Shown: positions 1-11,445, counted from the first letter of the stretch. The stretch is 64,000 nt of DNA from Triglochin maritima (GCA_963682175.1 OY821791.1:32734326-32798325), one strand, 5' to 3'. Translations and numbers: made by a program. Notes: generated from the sequence alone by a model not told the origin.

Positions 1-2985
1 TGGCACACACAAAGTGGCTTTGTGAAGTGGCCGGATCCTATTACTTCACGACGTATTGTATGCACCAGCTATACGGTGAAATATCATTTCTGTTATTGTT
101 TTAATGAGACATGATTTTAGAGTTGTTTTTTTAGAACAATGATATGGGTTTCTACCTTGCTAACGTTTATTATAGCCGTGCTTTTCTTTCGGACAGTTTT
201 ATTGTGTTGGACGCAATTTATGATTTTAATCATAATACTAGTGCTTTTATATGCCAAAAGTCCATGAATAATGTGTCGGTTATATGACATGCTAGACTAG
301 GACAAATTGGTGTTGACCGGATAAACAAATTGGCAAAGGAGGGGGTATTAGGAGAATACTCCAAATTTGAATTGTCGACCTGTGAATCTTGTTTAGCAGG
401 AAAGGAAACTAGAAAACCGTTCGAAAAAGCCATAAGAGCTACTTCCCCTTTAGAACTAATTCACTCAGATATATGTGGACCTTTGAATGTGCGTACTAGA
501 CATGGACAAAACTACTTCATCACATTTATTGATGACTTCACAAGATACTGTCATATTTATCTTATCTCTCACAACTGAGAAGCTCTAGAATGTTTTAAGA
601 AATTCGTGAGCTTGGTGGAGAGATAAAAACTCTTAGAATGGATAGAGGTGGGGAATATCTCTCCATAATGTTCAAAGAGTTGTGTGATGAAAAAAGGATA
701 TCTAGACAACTCACTATACCTTATACACCTCAACAAAATGGTGTTGCTGAGAGAAGGAATAGAACGTTGCTAGATATGGTTATATCCATGCTGGTGCATG
801 CGAGCTTTCCAATTTCCTTTTGGGGAGATGCTCTGATGATTGCTTCCTATATCCTCAATAGAGTTCCAACAAAATCGGTGCCCTCAACTCCATATGAGTT
901 ATGGACAGGACGGAAGCTTGATTTTAGCCTGTTGCGTCCTTGGGGATGTGCGGCATACATTCATTCTACTGGCCACTGATATGGAAAACTAGGACCTAGA
1001 GGGAGAAAGTGTGTCTTTATGAAATACTGTGATCTCTCCAAGGGCTATATTTTATTGGGTTAGACGAGAATGAAAGGACGAAACTGGAGTCTAGAGATTC
1101 TACATTCTTGGTAAATGATTTTCCAACCCTTGCTGAAGTTACCAAAGAGCCAGTGGACTTCTTTGAAGAACAAGATGAGGACATTGCCACTCCACGAGAT
1201 CAGGATCTGGAAGTTGAACATGATGTTCTACTAGTCAATCCCAGTTAGAGTAGCAACGTTGATGATCTGTTAGCTCTTACAGAGGATGAGTCATCAGATA
1301 ATCATCTGCGTCGAAGTAAACATGGGCTCATTTCTCGTAGGAGGTTTCGCTTAGAGGAAGAAGCCCTTATGATAGCTCAAGAAGAAATTGATTATGAATC
1401 ATCTAGGATGACTATAATCGATGAGCAAGAACCAGAGACCTTGAAAGACGCTTTGGAGGGTCCTAATGCAAAAGAGTGGTTAGAGGCTATAAATGAAGAG
1501 TTGGAGTCGATGAAAGTTAATCGAGTCTGGGACTTGGATGGCTTACCGCCGAACCGAAAGGCCATTGGAGCCAAGTGGATCGTCAAGATTAAGAGGAAGG
1601 TGGATGGATCTATTGATAGATTCAAGGCTAGACTGGTATCTAAAGGCTACACCTAAAGGGAAGACGTAGATTTGAGGAAACTTTTCACCTGTGGTTAGGT
1701 TTGCCACCATCCACCTTCTGCTAGCTATTGTGGCACATATGGACTTAGAGCTTTACCAAATGGATGTAAAGACTGCTTTTCTCAATGGAGAACTTGAGGA
1801 GGAGATCTACATAGATCAACCTCAAGATTTTGAAGTCAAAGGACAAGAGCACAAAGTGTGCAAGCTCAATAAGTCCTTATATGACTTAAAACAAGCGTCT
1901 AGACCGTGAAATATTCGCTTCCATCAAGCTATAACAGAGAATACGTTCTCTATGCTTGAGGAATATCACTGTGTACACGTTAAGAGATCCAAAGGTAAAT
2001 TTGTCATTCTTACATTGTATGTTGATGACATACTCATGGCTGGCAATAGCAAAGAGTTGCTGAAATCCACTAAAGAGTGGTTGTCCTCCACATTTGATAT
2101 GAAGGACATGGGTGAAGCTAACTACGTCCTTGGTATCATAATAGTTAGAGATAAGTCCAAGAGAGTTTTGGGATTGTCTCAAGAGACCTACATTAACAAC
2201 ATCTTGAAGAAATACCATATGGACAAATGCAAACCGGTTGACACTCTTGTTGAGAAGGGTTTGCACTTAAACCTTGATAAGCATCATGAGACTCCTAACA
2301 GAAGGCCAAAATGGACAAGGTTCCATACTCCAATGTTGTGGGAATCCTTATGTACGCAATGATGTGTACTAGGCCAGATATTTGTTATGTTGTGATCATG
2401 GTGAGTCGATACCAGTCCAACCCAAGCATGAAGCACTGGAAGACAGTCAAGAGAATCATGGGATACCTCAGAGGAACAAGTAACTACATGTTGTGTTACC
2501 AAGCTTCAGACTTCCGTCTGATTGGCTATAGTGATGTCGATTGGGCTGGAGACATTGATGAATGGAAGTCTACCTGTGGTTATGCTTTTGCTAATGGAGT
2601 CATCTCATGGTCCAGCAATAAGCAGAATTGTATAGCCATGTCGACTATGGAAGCACAGTATTTTGCATGCTCGGCAGTAGTACAGTAGGCGGTTTGGTTG
2701 AGGAGGTTCTTACAACATACTAGGCTAGTAGAGACATCTGACAAGCCTGTTGTTGTCTATTGTGACAGCATGACTGCCCTTTGCTATGTGAAAGACCCCA
2801 ATTATCATGGAAAGACCAAACATATACAGGTTAAGTATCATTTTGTGAATGACATTATATCGAGAAAGGAAGTTGTGTTAAGACATGTGTCTACTAGTCT
2901 AATGGTAGCTGACCCTCTTACCAAATCTATAGCTAATGACTCATTTGTGTCTCATGTGAAGTCCCTAGGATTACACAGACTTTGA
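1..2985 (+). pseudogene. Ty1/copia element A: decayed pol polyprotein (protease/GAG-pre-integrase to RNase H)
   Basis: Reads as the 3' two thirds of a copia polyprotein. A GAG-pre-integrase stretch lies near 230-400, followed by the integrase zinc-binding part (CESCLAGK near 385-410) and the core with IHSDICGP (about 463-486) and DRGGEYL (641-661). The [14 protein letters not shown] motif is near 727-768. Reverse transcriptase follows (AKWIVK about 1570, QMDVKTAFLNG about 1757-1790, YVDDILMAG about 2017-2044), then RNase H ending VADPLTKS near 2905-2930. The frame is broken by stops near 577, 977, 1654, 1907 and 2686 and by at least one frameshift, so no full protein can be made. Gag and the 5' LTR lie left of the window. 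Domain order protease-integrase-RT-RNase H is the copia order, not gypsy. Confidence 0.93.
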
Positions 2986-4236
2986 TGTATTGGCATGTCT
3001 AACTTCTTTTTATGAGTAATTGTGTTTTCTTTTTCGACTATATCTGTTTGGTTGATATAGTTATTCTAGCATAAAATATCATTCTGTCAATAGGCTATAG
3101 AATGCTCGCTCACACGAGCATTCAACTCTGGAGTTTTTGATAGCGAGCAGAGATGAGACTATTCATGAAAAGATCTTGTATGATAGATCCAGAAAGGTTC
3201 ATGATAGGACAATCGCCTTGATTAGGAATCAAGGAAAGATTCTCCATGATGGTGAGGATTGACATAAATGTTCCCACGATTCATGTAGCCTATAGAAGCC
3301 AAGTACGAGCATTACATGTGGCACCAGGGGGCACCTGTATGGCGTTAAGGCGACAATGATGAAGCTCGAGTCAAGCGCAGAGGAGGTGCGACTGGACTAA
3401 GACTTATATGGTGTTGAGAGACAGACATTCTGTTGTGTACAGTATGACCCACCATAGCTTGTTTGTCATACAACATGTGCTGAGCAACCATTTGGAAGTG
3501 AAAGGATGAATTCCTGCTCCTTCACTGTGTGAGTCCAGGACTTGATTGTCATTAGTTGCCCTCAGTAACCTTCGACGACACCATGAAGCAAAGAGTTGAT
3601 GTGGCTACTTTGGGATGTTGTCTATGACCATGAGAGATTTGGTCTAATGACGCATCTTCGAGAAAGGAGTCAACTCTGATTGTAATGGTGGTCTGGGGTG
3701 AAGGGAAAGGTATGATTCGACTTCACTGAAAGTATTTGCTGGGCCCAACCGTATTGGATAAGTAGCAAGTACCTTGAAAACAAGAAGGTATTCTCTCCGA
3801 GGGATCGAAATACCATTCATGTCAAGTGAGTATTTGTGTAAACCTGGGGAACTGTGAGTATTTGACAGCTTATTTGTTGTTTTGTAAGGATGTTATCATT
3901 CTGGCCTTCTAGTAAGGTTTCTAGTTTTAGACTCCTAAATTGTAGGTATATCACCGGTCGCACGACCCAATTGTCTGTATGATCGGAAGAGTGCAATTGT
4001 CGGGTCACAAATGGTCGTGTATCGAGGATACCTGATCAGAGACTTTCATGTTGTGGATGCATTCTTGGAGAGAGGAATGGTTGTATATATCAGGGATGTA
4101 TACATATGTGTCGGGGACACATAGGGAAGTGACATGTTGCTATCGTGTGATTGTATATATCAGGAATATATGCATTTGTGTCGGGGACACAAATATAGAA
4201 GGCATGTTATTATCGTGCTGTTGTGCAAGTGGGAGA
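2986..4236 (+). other. 3' untranslated region and polypurine tract of copia element A
   Basis: This stretch between the last pol codons and the 3' LTR holds no convincing gene. Short ORFs here have no recognisable domains. It ends in a purine-rich tract (GCAAGTGGGAGAT, about 4224-4236), the usual plus-strand primer site of copia elements, directly before the LTR. Just upstream sits the 70-bp duplication listed separately. Confidence 0.7.
4081..4220 (+). repeat. Two tandem 70-bp units with a GTGTCGGGGACAC dyad
   Basis: Two head-to-tail copies begin at 4081 and 4151, both starting TTGTATATATCAGG. Each carries the interrupted palindrome GTGTCGGGGACAC and then a CATGTT..TATCGTG stretch. They differ by several substitutions, so the duplication is not recent. 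They lie just upstream of the polypurine tract of element A. Confidence 0.8.
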
Positions 4237-4638
4237 TATTAGATTAATCTTGGATTAAACAAATATTTGCTTAAAGCACTGACACATGGCATGCCCTTAT
4301 TGGGCTACATGTTTAGGGTTTAAGGTGACTCTTCTATATAAGGAGGTGGAGCCTCCCATTGGATAAGACACACAAGTGTGTGCAAACCTAGCCGCCACCT
4401 TAAACCCTAGCCGCCACCTCTCCCTCTTCCATTCGTCTCCTCCACCACCACCTTGTCTCAAGTGCACCTCCGTAGGACCCTTGGGTTGTGGACTTGTGCT
4501 TCTTCTCTAGGAGAGTAGAAGACCGACTAGTGCAACAAAGGATTCTATGAGGTGACCGCCGATCTACCTTCCGCTGCTTAGGTTCACTCCATTGAAAGGT
4601 ACTCTTGAACTTGTAGATTAAATCACCAAATACTAACA
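4237..4638 (+). repeat. 3' LTR of copia element A
   Basis: About 402 bp starting TATTAG (probably mutated TGTTAG) right after the polypurine tract and ending CTAACA. It contains a TATA-like CTATATAAGG near 4334-4343 and a downstream GC-richer leader. The matching 5' LTR lies outside the window. The bases that follow resemble the interior of a SIRE LTR, so element A probably landed inside that LTR. Confidence 0.72.
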
Positions 4639-4697
4639 ATTTAAGCAGGGATTGAGCTCGAATTAGAATAGATAAATTCGCCACACATGATCTTACA
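4639..4697 (+). repeat. 3' tail of the 5' LTR of a SIRE/Maximus-like copia element
   Basis: This short stretch matches the last bases of the LTR at 6611-8040: both carry AGGGATTGAGC followed by GAATT, a GATAAATTC/GATAAATCC run, and a TC(T/C)TACA end. A primer binding site follows two bases later. The rest of this 5' LTR is presumably on the far side of element A, left of the window. Confidence 0.7.
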
Positions 4698-4699
4698 AT

Positions 4700-4712
4700 T
4701 GGTATCAGAGTC
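4700..4712 (+). promoter_or_regulatory. Primer binding site (initiator tRNA-Met type) of the SIRE-like element
   Basis: TGGTATCAGAGTC closely matches the initiator methionine tRNA complement used by most plant copia elements (TGGTATCAGAGCC), one base off. It sits two bases after the LTR end and before the gag region, as expected for minus-strand priming. Confidence 0.8.
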
Positions 4713-4794
4713 TTGTTAGCTAAATCACACACTTAAAAATATTTTTAGCAAGGCTCTAAATACATCCACACCTAGTGAACTCTCATCTAAATCA

Positions 4795-5960
4795 ACATAT
4801 TTTGATAGTACAAACTTTGCATCATGGAAAGACAAAATGAAAATTTATTTGAATTCCATGAACAAGAACATGTGGTCTATGATTCTAACTCCATATGAGA
4901 CACCTAGATACGATTTTACACAATGGAGTTTAGAAGATGAAAGAAAAGTGTTCCTAAATGCCAAAGCCATGAATGTTTTATTTTATGCATTAGAAGATGA
5001 ACTTTTTAATGTTGTTTGCTCATGTGAAAGTGCATATAAATTTGTCAAACACTTGAAGAAAAATTTGGTGATAAGGGATAATCACCAACCAGGAGAAAGA
5101 GTGAATCAACCCCAAAGGATGAATCTCAAGAAAGAGATGATAAGAACACCTCAACATTATATTCATCAACAAACTCATTCGGAGGAGAAAATGAAGATGA
5201 ATTATCCTCTAAATCTTCTTCAAGTTGTAGTTCAAAAGATAATGCGTATAATTTTAAAGAAATATAAAATGCATTCCAAAATCTATTTTCAAATATAGAG
5301 CCTCATAAAGAACATCAACTAGCAAATGTGCAAATTAATGAGCTTAAATGTCAAAATTCATTTATCTTAGATGGTAAACATGATTTTCTTGCTAATGTTA
5401 AAACTTTAACTTTAGAGAATGCATGCTTGAAGAATGAAAATTGAAAGTTAAATTAATCTCATCTCATGCTAATGATTGTTAAATGCTTGAAAATGATAAG
5501 AATGACTTGCTTAAGAAACGTGATGAATCTTATCTTAAAAGCAAGAACTTATTGAATGACTTGACAAGCATGAATGAATTTTTTTTTGAATTAGAGGTTC
5601 ACATGCATGAAACGAATGAAAATATATTTCTTTGATTGAAAATTTAAAATGCATGAATGAATCTTTTGTGCTAAAAATAGTGAACTTAATGCTACACACG
5701 AAAATTTGATTAATGACTTGTATAAGTTCACAAATGGCAATAAAATCTTGATTTACTTTTAGGAAATCAAATATAATCTTTAGCTAAGCATAGTTTAGGC
5801 TATAATGCGTTTTATGTTAAAAATCATATTGTGCAAGATAGTATAAATGGAAAGCATCATATTGCCATTAAAAACCCTCAAGTGTTTGAGTACTTAAATC
5901 CACTTGGGTATGGGTACGAAAGAATAAATTGAATGGACTCAAGAAAAAATAGATACCAAA
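4795..5960 (+). pseudogene. SIRE/Maximus-like gag remnant
   Basis: From about 4800 the frame reads a copia gag start of the type FDSTNFASWKDKM, continuing to about residue 90 of the ORF at 4837-5298. That region is the UBN2-like gag fold with a W-SLED-R motif. The rest is frameshifted: fragments of a Lys/Asn/Glu-rich coiled-coil region continue to about 5800, and a WVRKN-like stretch near 5913 resembles the linker before protease in this lineage. Stops and frame changes are frequent. No protease, integrase or RT follows, so pol has been deleted (the internal region is about 1.9 kb, far shorter than usual for SIRE). Confidence 0.72.
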
Positions 5961-6610
5961 ATCTACACTTGTAGGTACTTGAAGGATTGGAGATTGGTGG
6001 TGATCGGGCAAGCTTGAGAGTCGAATTCAAAGATGGTTACATCACGGATTGGAGATTGGAACCAATTCAAGCTTCCATAGTGTGGTATAATTTTCTATCC
6101 TCTTAATTTTTGAATAAATTTGTTGTAGTGTAGGTAATAATATGCCTAATTGACATATCTTTTATATCATTCAGTGCATATCTTAAAATTTGAAAATCAT
6201 ACATTGATGTTAGTGTCAAATTTTTAAATGGATGTTAAAAAGGAAATTAATACATCACATGATTAATTGTCATATGTGCTTGAAGTTAAAAGTGGGAGAA
6301 TTAGAATTGAACTTAATTGAAATATCATATTCAGATTTATAAGGAGAGCTTAATGAATATCATTTACATAGAGAAATGAAGTGCAAAACTTAGGGGGAGC
6401 AACTTCTTTACAGGTCATCCAAATTCCATGTTTAATCTTAAAAAAATTGATGGATGTCAAAGGGGGAGAGATAATTGACGAGGTAACTTGAAATTCGATA
6501 ATGATTGAATAATAACTATGCCTATCCATAGGAAGAGCATTTTTATGCATAGTTTACATCTAGAAGTTCAAGTATTAAGATATAGGTTGCCATCATAAAA
6601 ATGGGGAGAT
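5961..6610 (+). other. Internal 3' region of the SIRE-like element with polypurine tracts
   Basis: No coding sequence is supported here. The stretch has several purine runs (GTGGGAGAA near 6291, AGGGGGAGAG near 6460) and ends with AAAATGGGGAGAT immediately before the 3' LTR at 6611, the expected plus-strand primer site. A short direct duplication of GGATTGGAGATTGG occurs near 5983 and 6046. Confidence 0.65.
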
Positions 6611-8040
6611 TGTTAGCTTTTCGGCCTTAATTCATGTTTTGATAATTTAATCAACCTAATCTTAATTGTATTTAATGTAGAGTAGCACACATATTGCATA
6701 ACATATATATTGCATTGTACTAATATCTACATGTGATCAAGACTCAAAGAAGAAAGGAATTCAAGTCAAGACATGTAATCAAGCTATTGAAAACATGTAA
6801 ATTTATATTTATTTTGAATCTTAGGAACATTGTATAATTGAGCACACTTGAGCTAAAAATCACTCACATGCACACTACATTCCTTATAGAAGTCATACAC
6901 AATATTTCATACATTTTGGACTTCAATAGATCACCTAAACTTAGACCGAAAAATCACTTAAAACATAAAACCAGATTTTTTGTGCTAAATAGTCGACCGA
7001 ATCAGTTCTCAGTTCGATCGTTTATAAGAGACTTTGTATTTGTATAAACCAAAACAATCCCCAAAATACTTTCAGCTTCCGGTCGAAAGAATACCCATAA
7101 ACGGTCGATCGGTTGAATAATTTTCCAAAAGCCCAAACTTACTATTTTCGGTTGATAAACTCTTTGTTTTACCGATCATCATTTACCTCAGTTGAAACTA
7201 CTTAACGGTCGACCGACCCATTTTCTGGTTCTACCGTTCAACTTAAGTTCTAGCTTTGTTGGTTCGACCATTCCTTATCCGTCCAACCTGTTGATCTCTG
7301 GATCAGTCTGGACTCTCTCTGGACAAGTCATCTGGTCGAACGTCTTACCTATACCGATCGACCGTTTTAAGACAGATTTGCATCCCGAATTTCTGCTTTG
7401 TGTGTCTTGCACTATCCAATCAAATCTATCCCCAACGGCTAGAAAACCTGAAGAGCTTATAAATAGAGGATCAAACATAGTTGTTAAGACAACTCTCCCA
7501 CTCTACATTGTCCAATACATTAGAGAGAAACTCTCAATTTTCAAAGCTCCCAAATTCACTCTTCAGGCTTATACTTCCACATCTTAGATCAATTTCATAT
7601 CATACTCTAAGTGTGCTCAAGTTAGAGAGTATTGTCCCACTCACATTTATGTTATCAAAAGAAGCAAGGATCTTGGTGAAAGCCTAAGACATAGAGTATA
7701 AACTTCAGTGAGAGACCGAAGTGTTACCTTCTCAGATTGTGAGAAAAGGATCCAAGCTAGGCGAGGGTTGTTCGCTAACTTGCTGTGTAAAAGCTTAATC
7801 TCGGTCTGGAATGAGGTTGGTAGTGAAGATGCAAGTTGAGCTCAATGGAGTTGAGCGGAGATTGCAAGAGAGAAAGTTGGCGGGAGGCTGAACCTTTACA
7901 AAAATCCGATGTCATCTTCTTGTGGTTTGTATTATTATTTTCTTTCACTACTTGCCTTTATTGATTGTTTCTACTGCATGTTTAGTAGGGATTGAGCTTG
8001 AATTGGATCAGAGATAAATCCACCCCACACAAATCCTACA
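6611..8040 (+). repeat. 3' LTR of the SIRE/Maximus-like element
   Basis: 1430 bp starting TGTTAGCTTTTCGGCC and ending ATCCTACA. The opening is shared with LTRs at 55344 and 58402 and, inverted, at 38016-39631 and about 59490-61000. U3 carries a block of CGGTCGACCG-type motifs (about 6990-7370). A TATA box TATAAATA is at 7458-7465 after an AACGGCTA run. The region downstream (7600-7880) is the transcribed leader that gives several spurious ORFs in this family. Confidence 0.85.
6990..7370. promoter_or_regulatory. CGGTCGACCG paired-motif block 1 (SIRE LTR, upstream of TATA)
   Basis: Degenerate pairs such as GTCGACCG..GTTCGATCG, CGGTCGAAA..CGGTCGATCG and GGTCGAAC..CGATCGACCG lie about 20-24 bp apart. 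The block ends about 90 bp before the TATA box at 7458. Confidence 0.7.
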
Positions 8041-9480
8041 AAGTTAAATCCGACAAGCTTGGGTTGATGTCAGTTAACGGTCGACCGGTGCTTTCACGTG
8101 GTCGACCGGTTGTAGTGTATTTCTTTGTTTTTACCCAACACTGGTCGGAAGATGCTTTGGACGATCGACCGGTTGTACATAATTTTGTTGGGTTCAGTAA
8201 TTCCTGATATTTTCGGTCGAATTAGACCCCTGAGTCGTTCGACCGTTGCCTGTGATTTTTTGTTGGACCAAGTGTTGACCATCTAAATGGTCGATCGCTC
8301 TAGACCTTGGTCTGACCGGTTGAGATTTTGGATTTGTAGGATGAACCCAGATATTTTCGGTCGGACAGGACCCCTGAGTCATTTCTATCGATTGACTTGA
8401 TTTTGACTTAGTCATATTTAGATTTTGACCTGTGAATTGTTGATCGGTTTTCACGCGTGGTTCGACCGTTGTGGACTAAATCTTGAGCCCAGAGTTCAAC
8501 CGTTGTAGGAATCTGTTTGACCGTTTCTTCTCGGAGCAGTCGACCGATTTGCTTTTTTCAGTCGACTGTTTGGGTCCTAGGTTCTTGTCATTGTGAAGTG
8601 TCAACTCTGTCCACGAAAACCCGTGTCCTCACCTAGCGCGTGAGACAGGAGGTGAGAGTGGGTACGATGATGGTGCTCCCCATGGACCGTCATGTGGAAG
8701 GGTATTGACACTTGGGATATGTCACCTCTGCTTTATGGAGGGTGGCGTAGCTTGGATTTGTCTTGACTCCTATTAGAGTAGCATACTTGGGGGTTCTCCT
8801 ATCCCATTTGCACGATGTTGCACGACTGTACGGAGCAGAATGACCCTGCGAGCTTTGACTCATATTGCCTTCTGGATGATTCTGAGGGCAATGTTGTTTC
8901 GTTCGATGATGTTCCGGACGAAGATGTTCTGCTGATGTTGTTCTGGTTGAAAGACCGTCTGTTGTTGTCGCAAACGAGGATGTACCTACCGATGTTGTTC
9001 CGACGGGAGCATAGCTGCCGATGATGCTTTCCAGCAAATAGTCTGGTCGAGCTCCGCCTGATTTGTGGACCGACATGGGCGACAGTCCCGTCAGTGAGAT
9101 GCTGACCTCGAGATTTCAGGTGATTTCTAATAGAGTAGACGTGCGAATGCTCCTCACCGATCCCTTGACTCGAGTCGTCTCGTATGGGGTTCGTTGTGTA
9201 CTCTCCGTAATACTCTGTGTGCTTACAGGTCTCTAAGGGAATCCAATATTTATTTGTAGAATGATGTCGTGTATTTACCTTTGGAGGGAATGATTTATTT
9301 GCATTGAGATTCATGTCTTGATGTACTAGTATGATAGGTTTTTCGTTGTACTACTGCACGTATATATGTGAGCTTGGTATATAGGGTTTCCTTATGGAAG
9401 CTAGCTCAAGCATTGTTGTTGTATTTTCTTTCAGGACCGCAGTAGGTGTTTGTGGCTGGTGACCGTTATTATGGTTGTGT
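8041..9480 (+). repeat. Gypsy-type LTR fragment
   Basis: It shares with the terminal LTR at 62601-64000 the CGGTCGACCG block, followed by a conserved stretch (CCGTGTCCTC.., GGGAGGTGA-like, GACCGTC.TGTGGAAG). The end (about 9455-9500) resembles the GACCGTTGACGGTC...TAAATTTTCTG tail of the LTRs at 17583 and 26600. Neither terminus is clean, so it is truncated, probably at both sides. Minus-strand ORFs inside it (8690-9314) overlap each other and look random. Confidence 0.6.
8070..8575. promoter_or_regulatory. CGGTCGACCG paired-motif block 2 (gypsy LTR)
   Basis: Contains ACGGTCGACCGG, GTGGTCGACCGG, CGATCGACCGG, TTTCGGTCG and several half-degraded copies spaced about 20-30 bp within pairs. The arrangement matches the better-preserved block at 63023-63586. 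Confidence 0.7.
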
Positions 9481-9517
9481 TATAAAGTTTAAATTTTCTG
9501 TTGATTCTGAACATTAG

Positions 9518-9874
9518 ATCAAAAAATTTAACCCCAATGCCTACAAGCCCACCATGGCCTCCTTCGGTCCCTACCACCACCACGACCCCAACCTCCTCCT
9601 CATGGAGAACCACATGCACAGGGTTCTCCTCCACTTCATCAACCGAGCCAAGCTTCCGATTGCCGACTTTTTGAACCCCATGAGGGAGGCCCTTCCCGCC
9701 ATCATGGGCGCCTACGAGAGGCTAGACACGGAGTGGGCAGGGGACCATGCAGACAATTTCCGTAAGCTCATGGTGATGGATGGTTGCTTCATGCTAGAGT
9801 TACTGCGGCACGTCACTGTAACCAATGTTAATGCTGCCGGCGATTATGCTGCTAATATAATGACCCCATATCTG

Positions 9875-9948
<74 letters not shown>

Positions 9949-10136
9949 TGCAGCATGAGGAACAAACGGACATCAGTAGGCTGGTACTGAAGGTCTTCTT
10001 TCCCAACCAGTGGGCTTGCCCGAAGTTGGACGTAATTGGCCTCCACGCCCTTGACGTCTACCGCAAGAACTTCATCCAAGGTCCCTACCGTTCTAGCAAC
10101 AAGAAGAAGTCTGGATCAGCAAGTAAAGTGCAATAG
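9518..10136 (+). pseudogene. DUF247 family gene fragment, interrupted by a (TA)n tract
   Basis: The frame from 9518 gives a DUF247 N-terminal signature: NPNAYKP directly before MASFGPYHHHDP, then MENH, a FLNPMREALPAIMGAYERLD stretch and MDGCFMLELLRH. The conserved residues start before the first ATG (9554), after an in-frame stop at 9515-9517, so the true N-terminus is missing. A dinucleotide tract at 9876-9944 replaces the next conserved part. After it another frame resumes with ISRLVLKVFFPNQW and LHALDVYRKNF, the family's middle motif. DUF247 proteins are plant membrane-associated proteins of roughly 400-550 residues; in some grasses members act in self-incompatibility. Here only about 190 codons remain and the frame is shifted, so this is a broken copy. 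Confidence 0.78.
9876..9944. repeat. (TA)n microsatellite, about 34 units
   Basis: An uninterrupted TA tract of about 69 bp lies inside the DUF247 fragment. It generates the YIYIYI ORFs on both strands, which are not genes. Confidence 0.97.
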
Positions 10137-10716
10137 AAGTCTGGCAATCCATGCTAACAATGGGTTTTAGAAGGAAAAAGCTAAAAACCTCAGGAGTCCT
10201 TATCAGGATCAAAGGGTGCTTGACACCATGGAGGAGCATTGGGAGGGAGGGAGAATTAATGCTGCAAACACATTATCAAATCATAAAACAATGCAACCAA
10301 GATACATAAAGGATGGAAGAAAAACGGTGTGAATATTTTAAAATACAAAACCTCCATTCGTGCATAAATAGGCCGTTTATAGAAATGCTGTATTGTGGTA
10401 TCATACATCACAATTAAACCAAAAATATCAAAGTTGTAATGTAATTAAGAAGAAAGGAAAGCACATATAGGATCGAATTTCGAACGCTACTTATTTTTCC
10501 GAAAGCAAATCCCAGATTTAGAATTTTAACAGGGTAAAGAAATAAAATTTTAACATCAATCACTTCATTTTTTTAGTTCCTCAAACCTTGCCTACAAGTC
10601 TACAAAAGACTATTCAACAAATAAAAACAGAAACAGCCTTCTGTAACTACATGGATGAATCAAATTTCAAACGCTACTTATTTTTCCAAAAACAAATCCC
10701 AGATTAGAATTTCAAA
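10137..10716. other. Non-coding stretch with a duplicated about 50-bp segment
   Basis: No gene is supported. A segment reading roughly AATTTC.AACGCTACTTA followed by TTTTTCC.AAA.CAAATCCCAG occurs twice in direct orientation (about 10476-10525 and 10662-10712) with a few substitutions. It probably lies in an intron of the reverse-strand gene fragment that follows. Confidence 0.6.
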
Positions 10717-10721
10717 CTTAC

Positions 10722-11227
10722 GGAGAAGATTTTCATTTCAGAGTCTGGAACATATAAGCCATACAGGAGTCCCATGTACATGGCCGTAACCACAAGTCCA
10801 CCAAACCTAACAGAATATGGTTCCAACCTTTTTGCGTTGCATATGAGGATGAGACGCAACACCTTCAATTCATGAAGAGAAGCCAGAATCAACATCATCT
10901 TTAGAACGAAGCCAGATCTCACATAGTGCAATCATTAAATACACAAATGCTAGATATTAGGCCCATGTTCCAAATGAAGAAAGAATTTCACTATATCAAA
11001 TCTTCCAACGAATATTTAGCATGCATATGGACTCCAATAACTCCATATGTTGTTAAATTGGTAAGACCATGGAAATATCCACCTGCACTCAAATGGATGT
11101 TAAAAAACACAAAGTGATTCATATTTCAATGCTATAAGTACGTACCTTGGAGTATCAAACCAAGTATGAAAAGCTTCACAGCCCTGCACACTGCTTTGCG
11201 AGTTGCAAGAACCCCGTCTGGAATTCT
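10722..11227 (-). pseudogene. Heparan-alpha-glucosaminide N-acetyltransferase-like (DUF1624/DUF5009) exon fragments
   Basis: Two exon-like pieces on the minus strand resemble plant homologues of the multi-membrane-span acetyltransferase HGSNAT. The first, 11227-11146, is bounded by an AG acceptor and a GT donor (GTACGT). It encodes RIPDGVLATRKAVCRAVKLF followed by ILGLILQ, matching the family's ATRKA..R..KLF.LG..LQG helix. The second, about 10831-10722, encodes GLLYGLYVPDSE, the family's LLYGLYVPDW motif, and ends at a GTAAG donor. Between them the family normally has several more exons; only about 315 bp is left, so most of the protein is missing. I infer a decayed fragment. The membrane helices are hydrophobic as expected, but a search is needed for a firm name. 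Confidence 0.55.
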
Positions 11228-11445
11228 CTGTATAAAGGTAAAATTGAAATAAAGATCGACAAACTTTTGATTGAAGAAAAATGCAAATACGAGACAGAGA
11301 TTACAGATTTTTAAACATTGCTGCCCTTGAGCCATTGGTCCCAGAGTTACTGAGGAATTACTAGCTACCTCCATTATATGACTGACAACATATAATGTAA
11401 AATGCAAATGTTATATTAATATTGATGGGCGGATGTGATGTGGTG

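Noticed and set aside
4048..4242. 64-aa ORF and the 110-aa reverse ORF at 4400-4732
   Set aside because: They lie in the 3' UTR repeats and the LTR of element A, with no domain support.
8690..9314. Two overlapping minus-strand ORFs (128 and 171 aa)
   Set aside because: They lie inside a gypsy LTR, overlap in different frames and show no domain.
9852..10079. ORFs on both strands with YIYIYI runs
   Set aside because: They are translations of the (TA)n microsatellite inside the DUF247 fragment. The same applies to repeats near 17214, 28944 and 34311.
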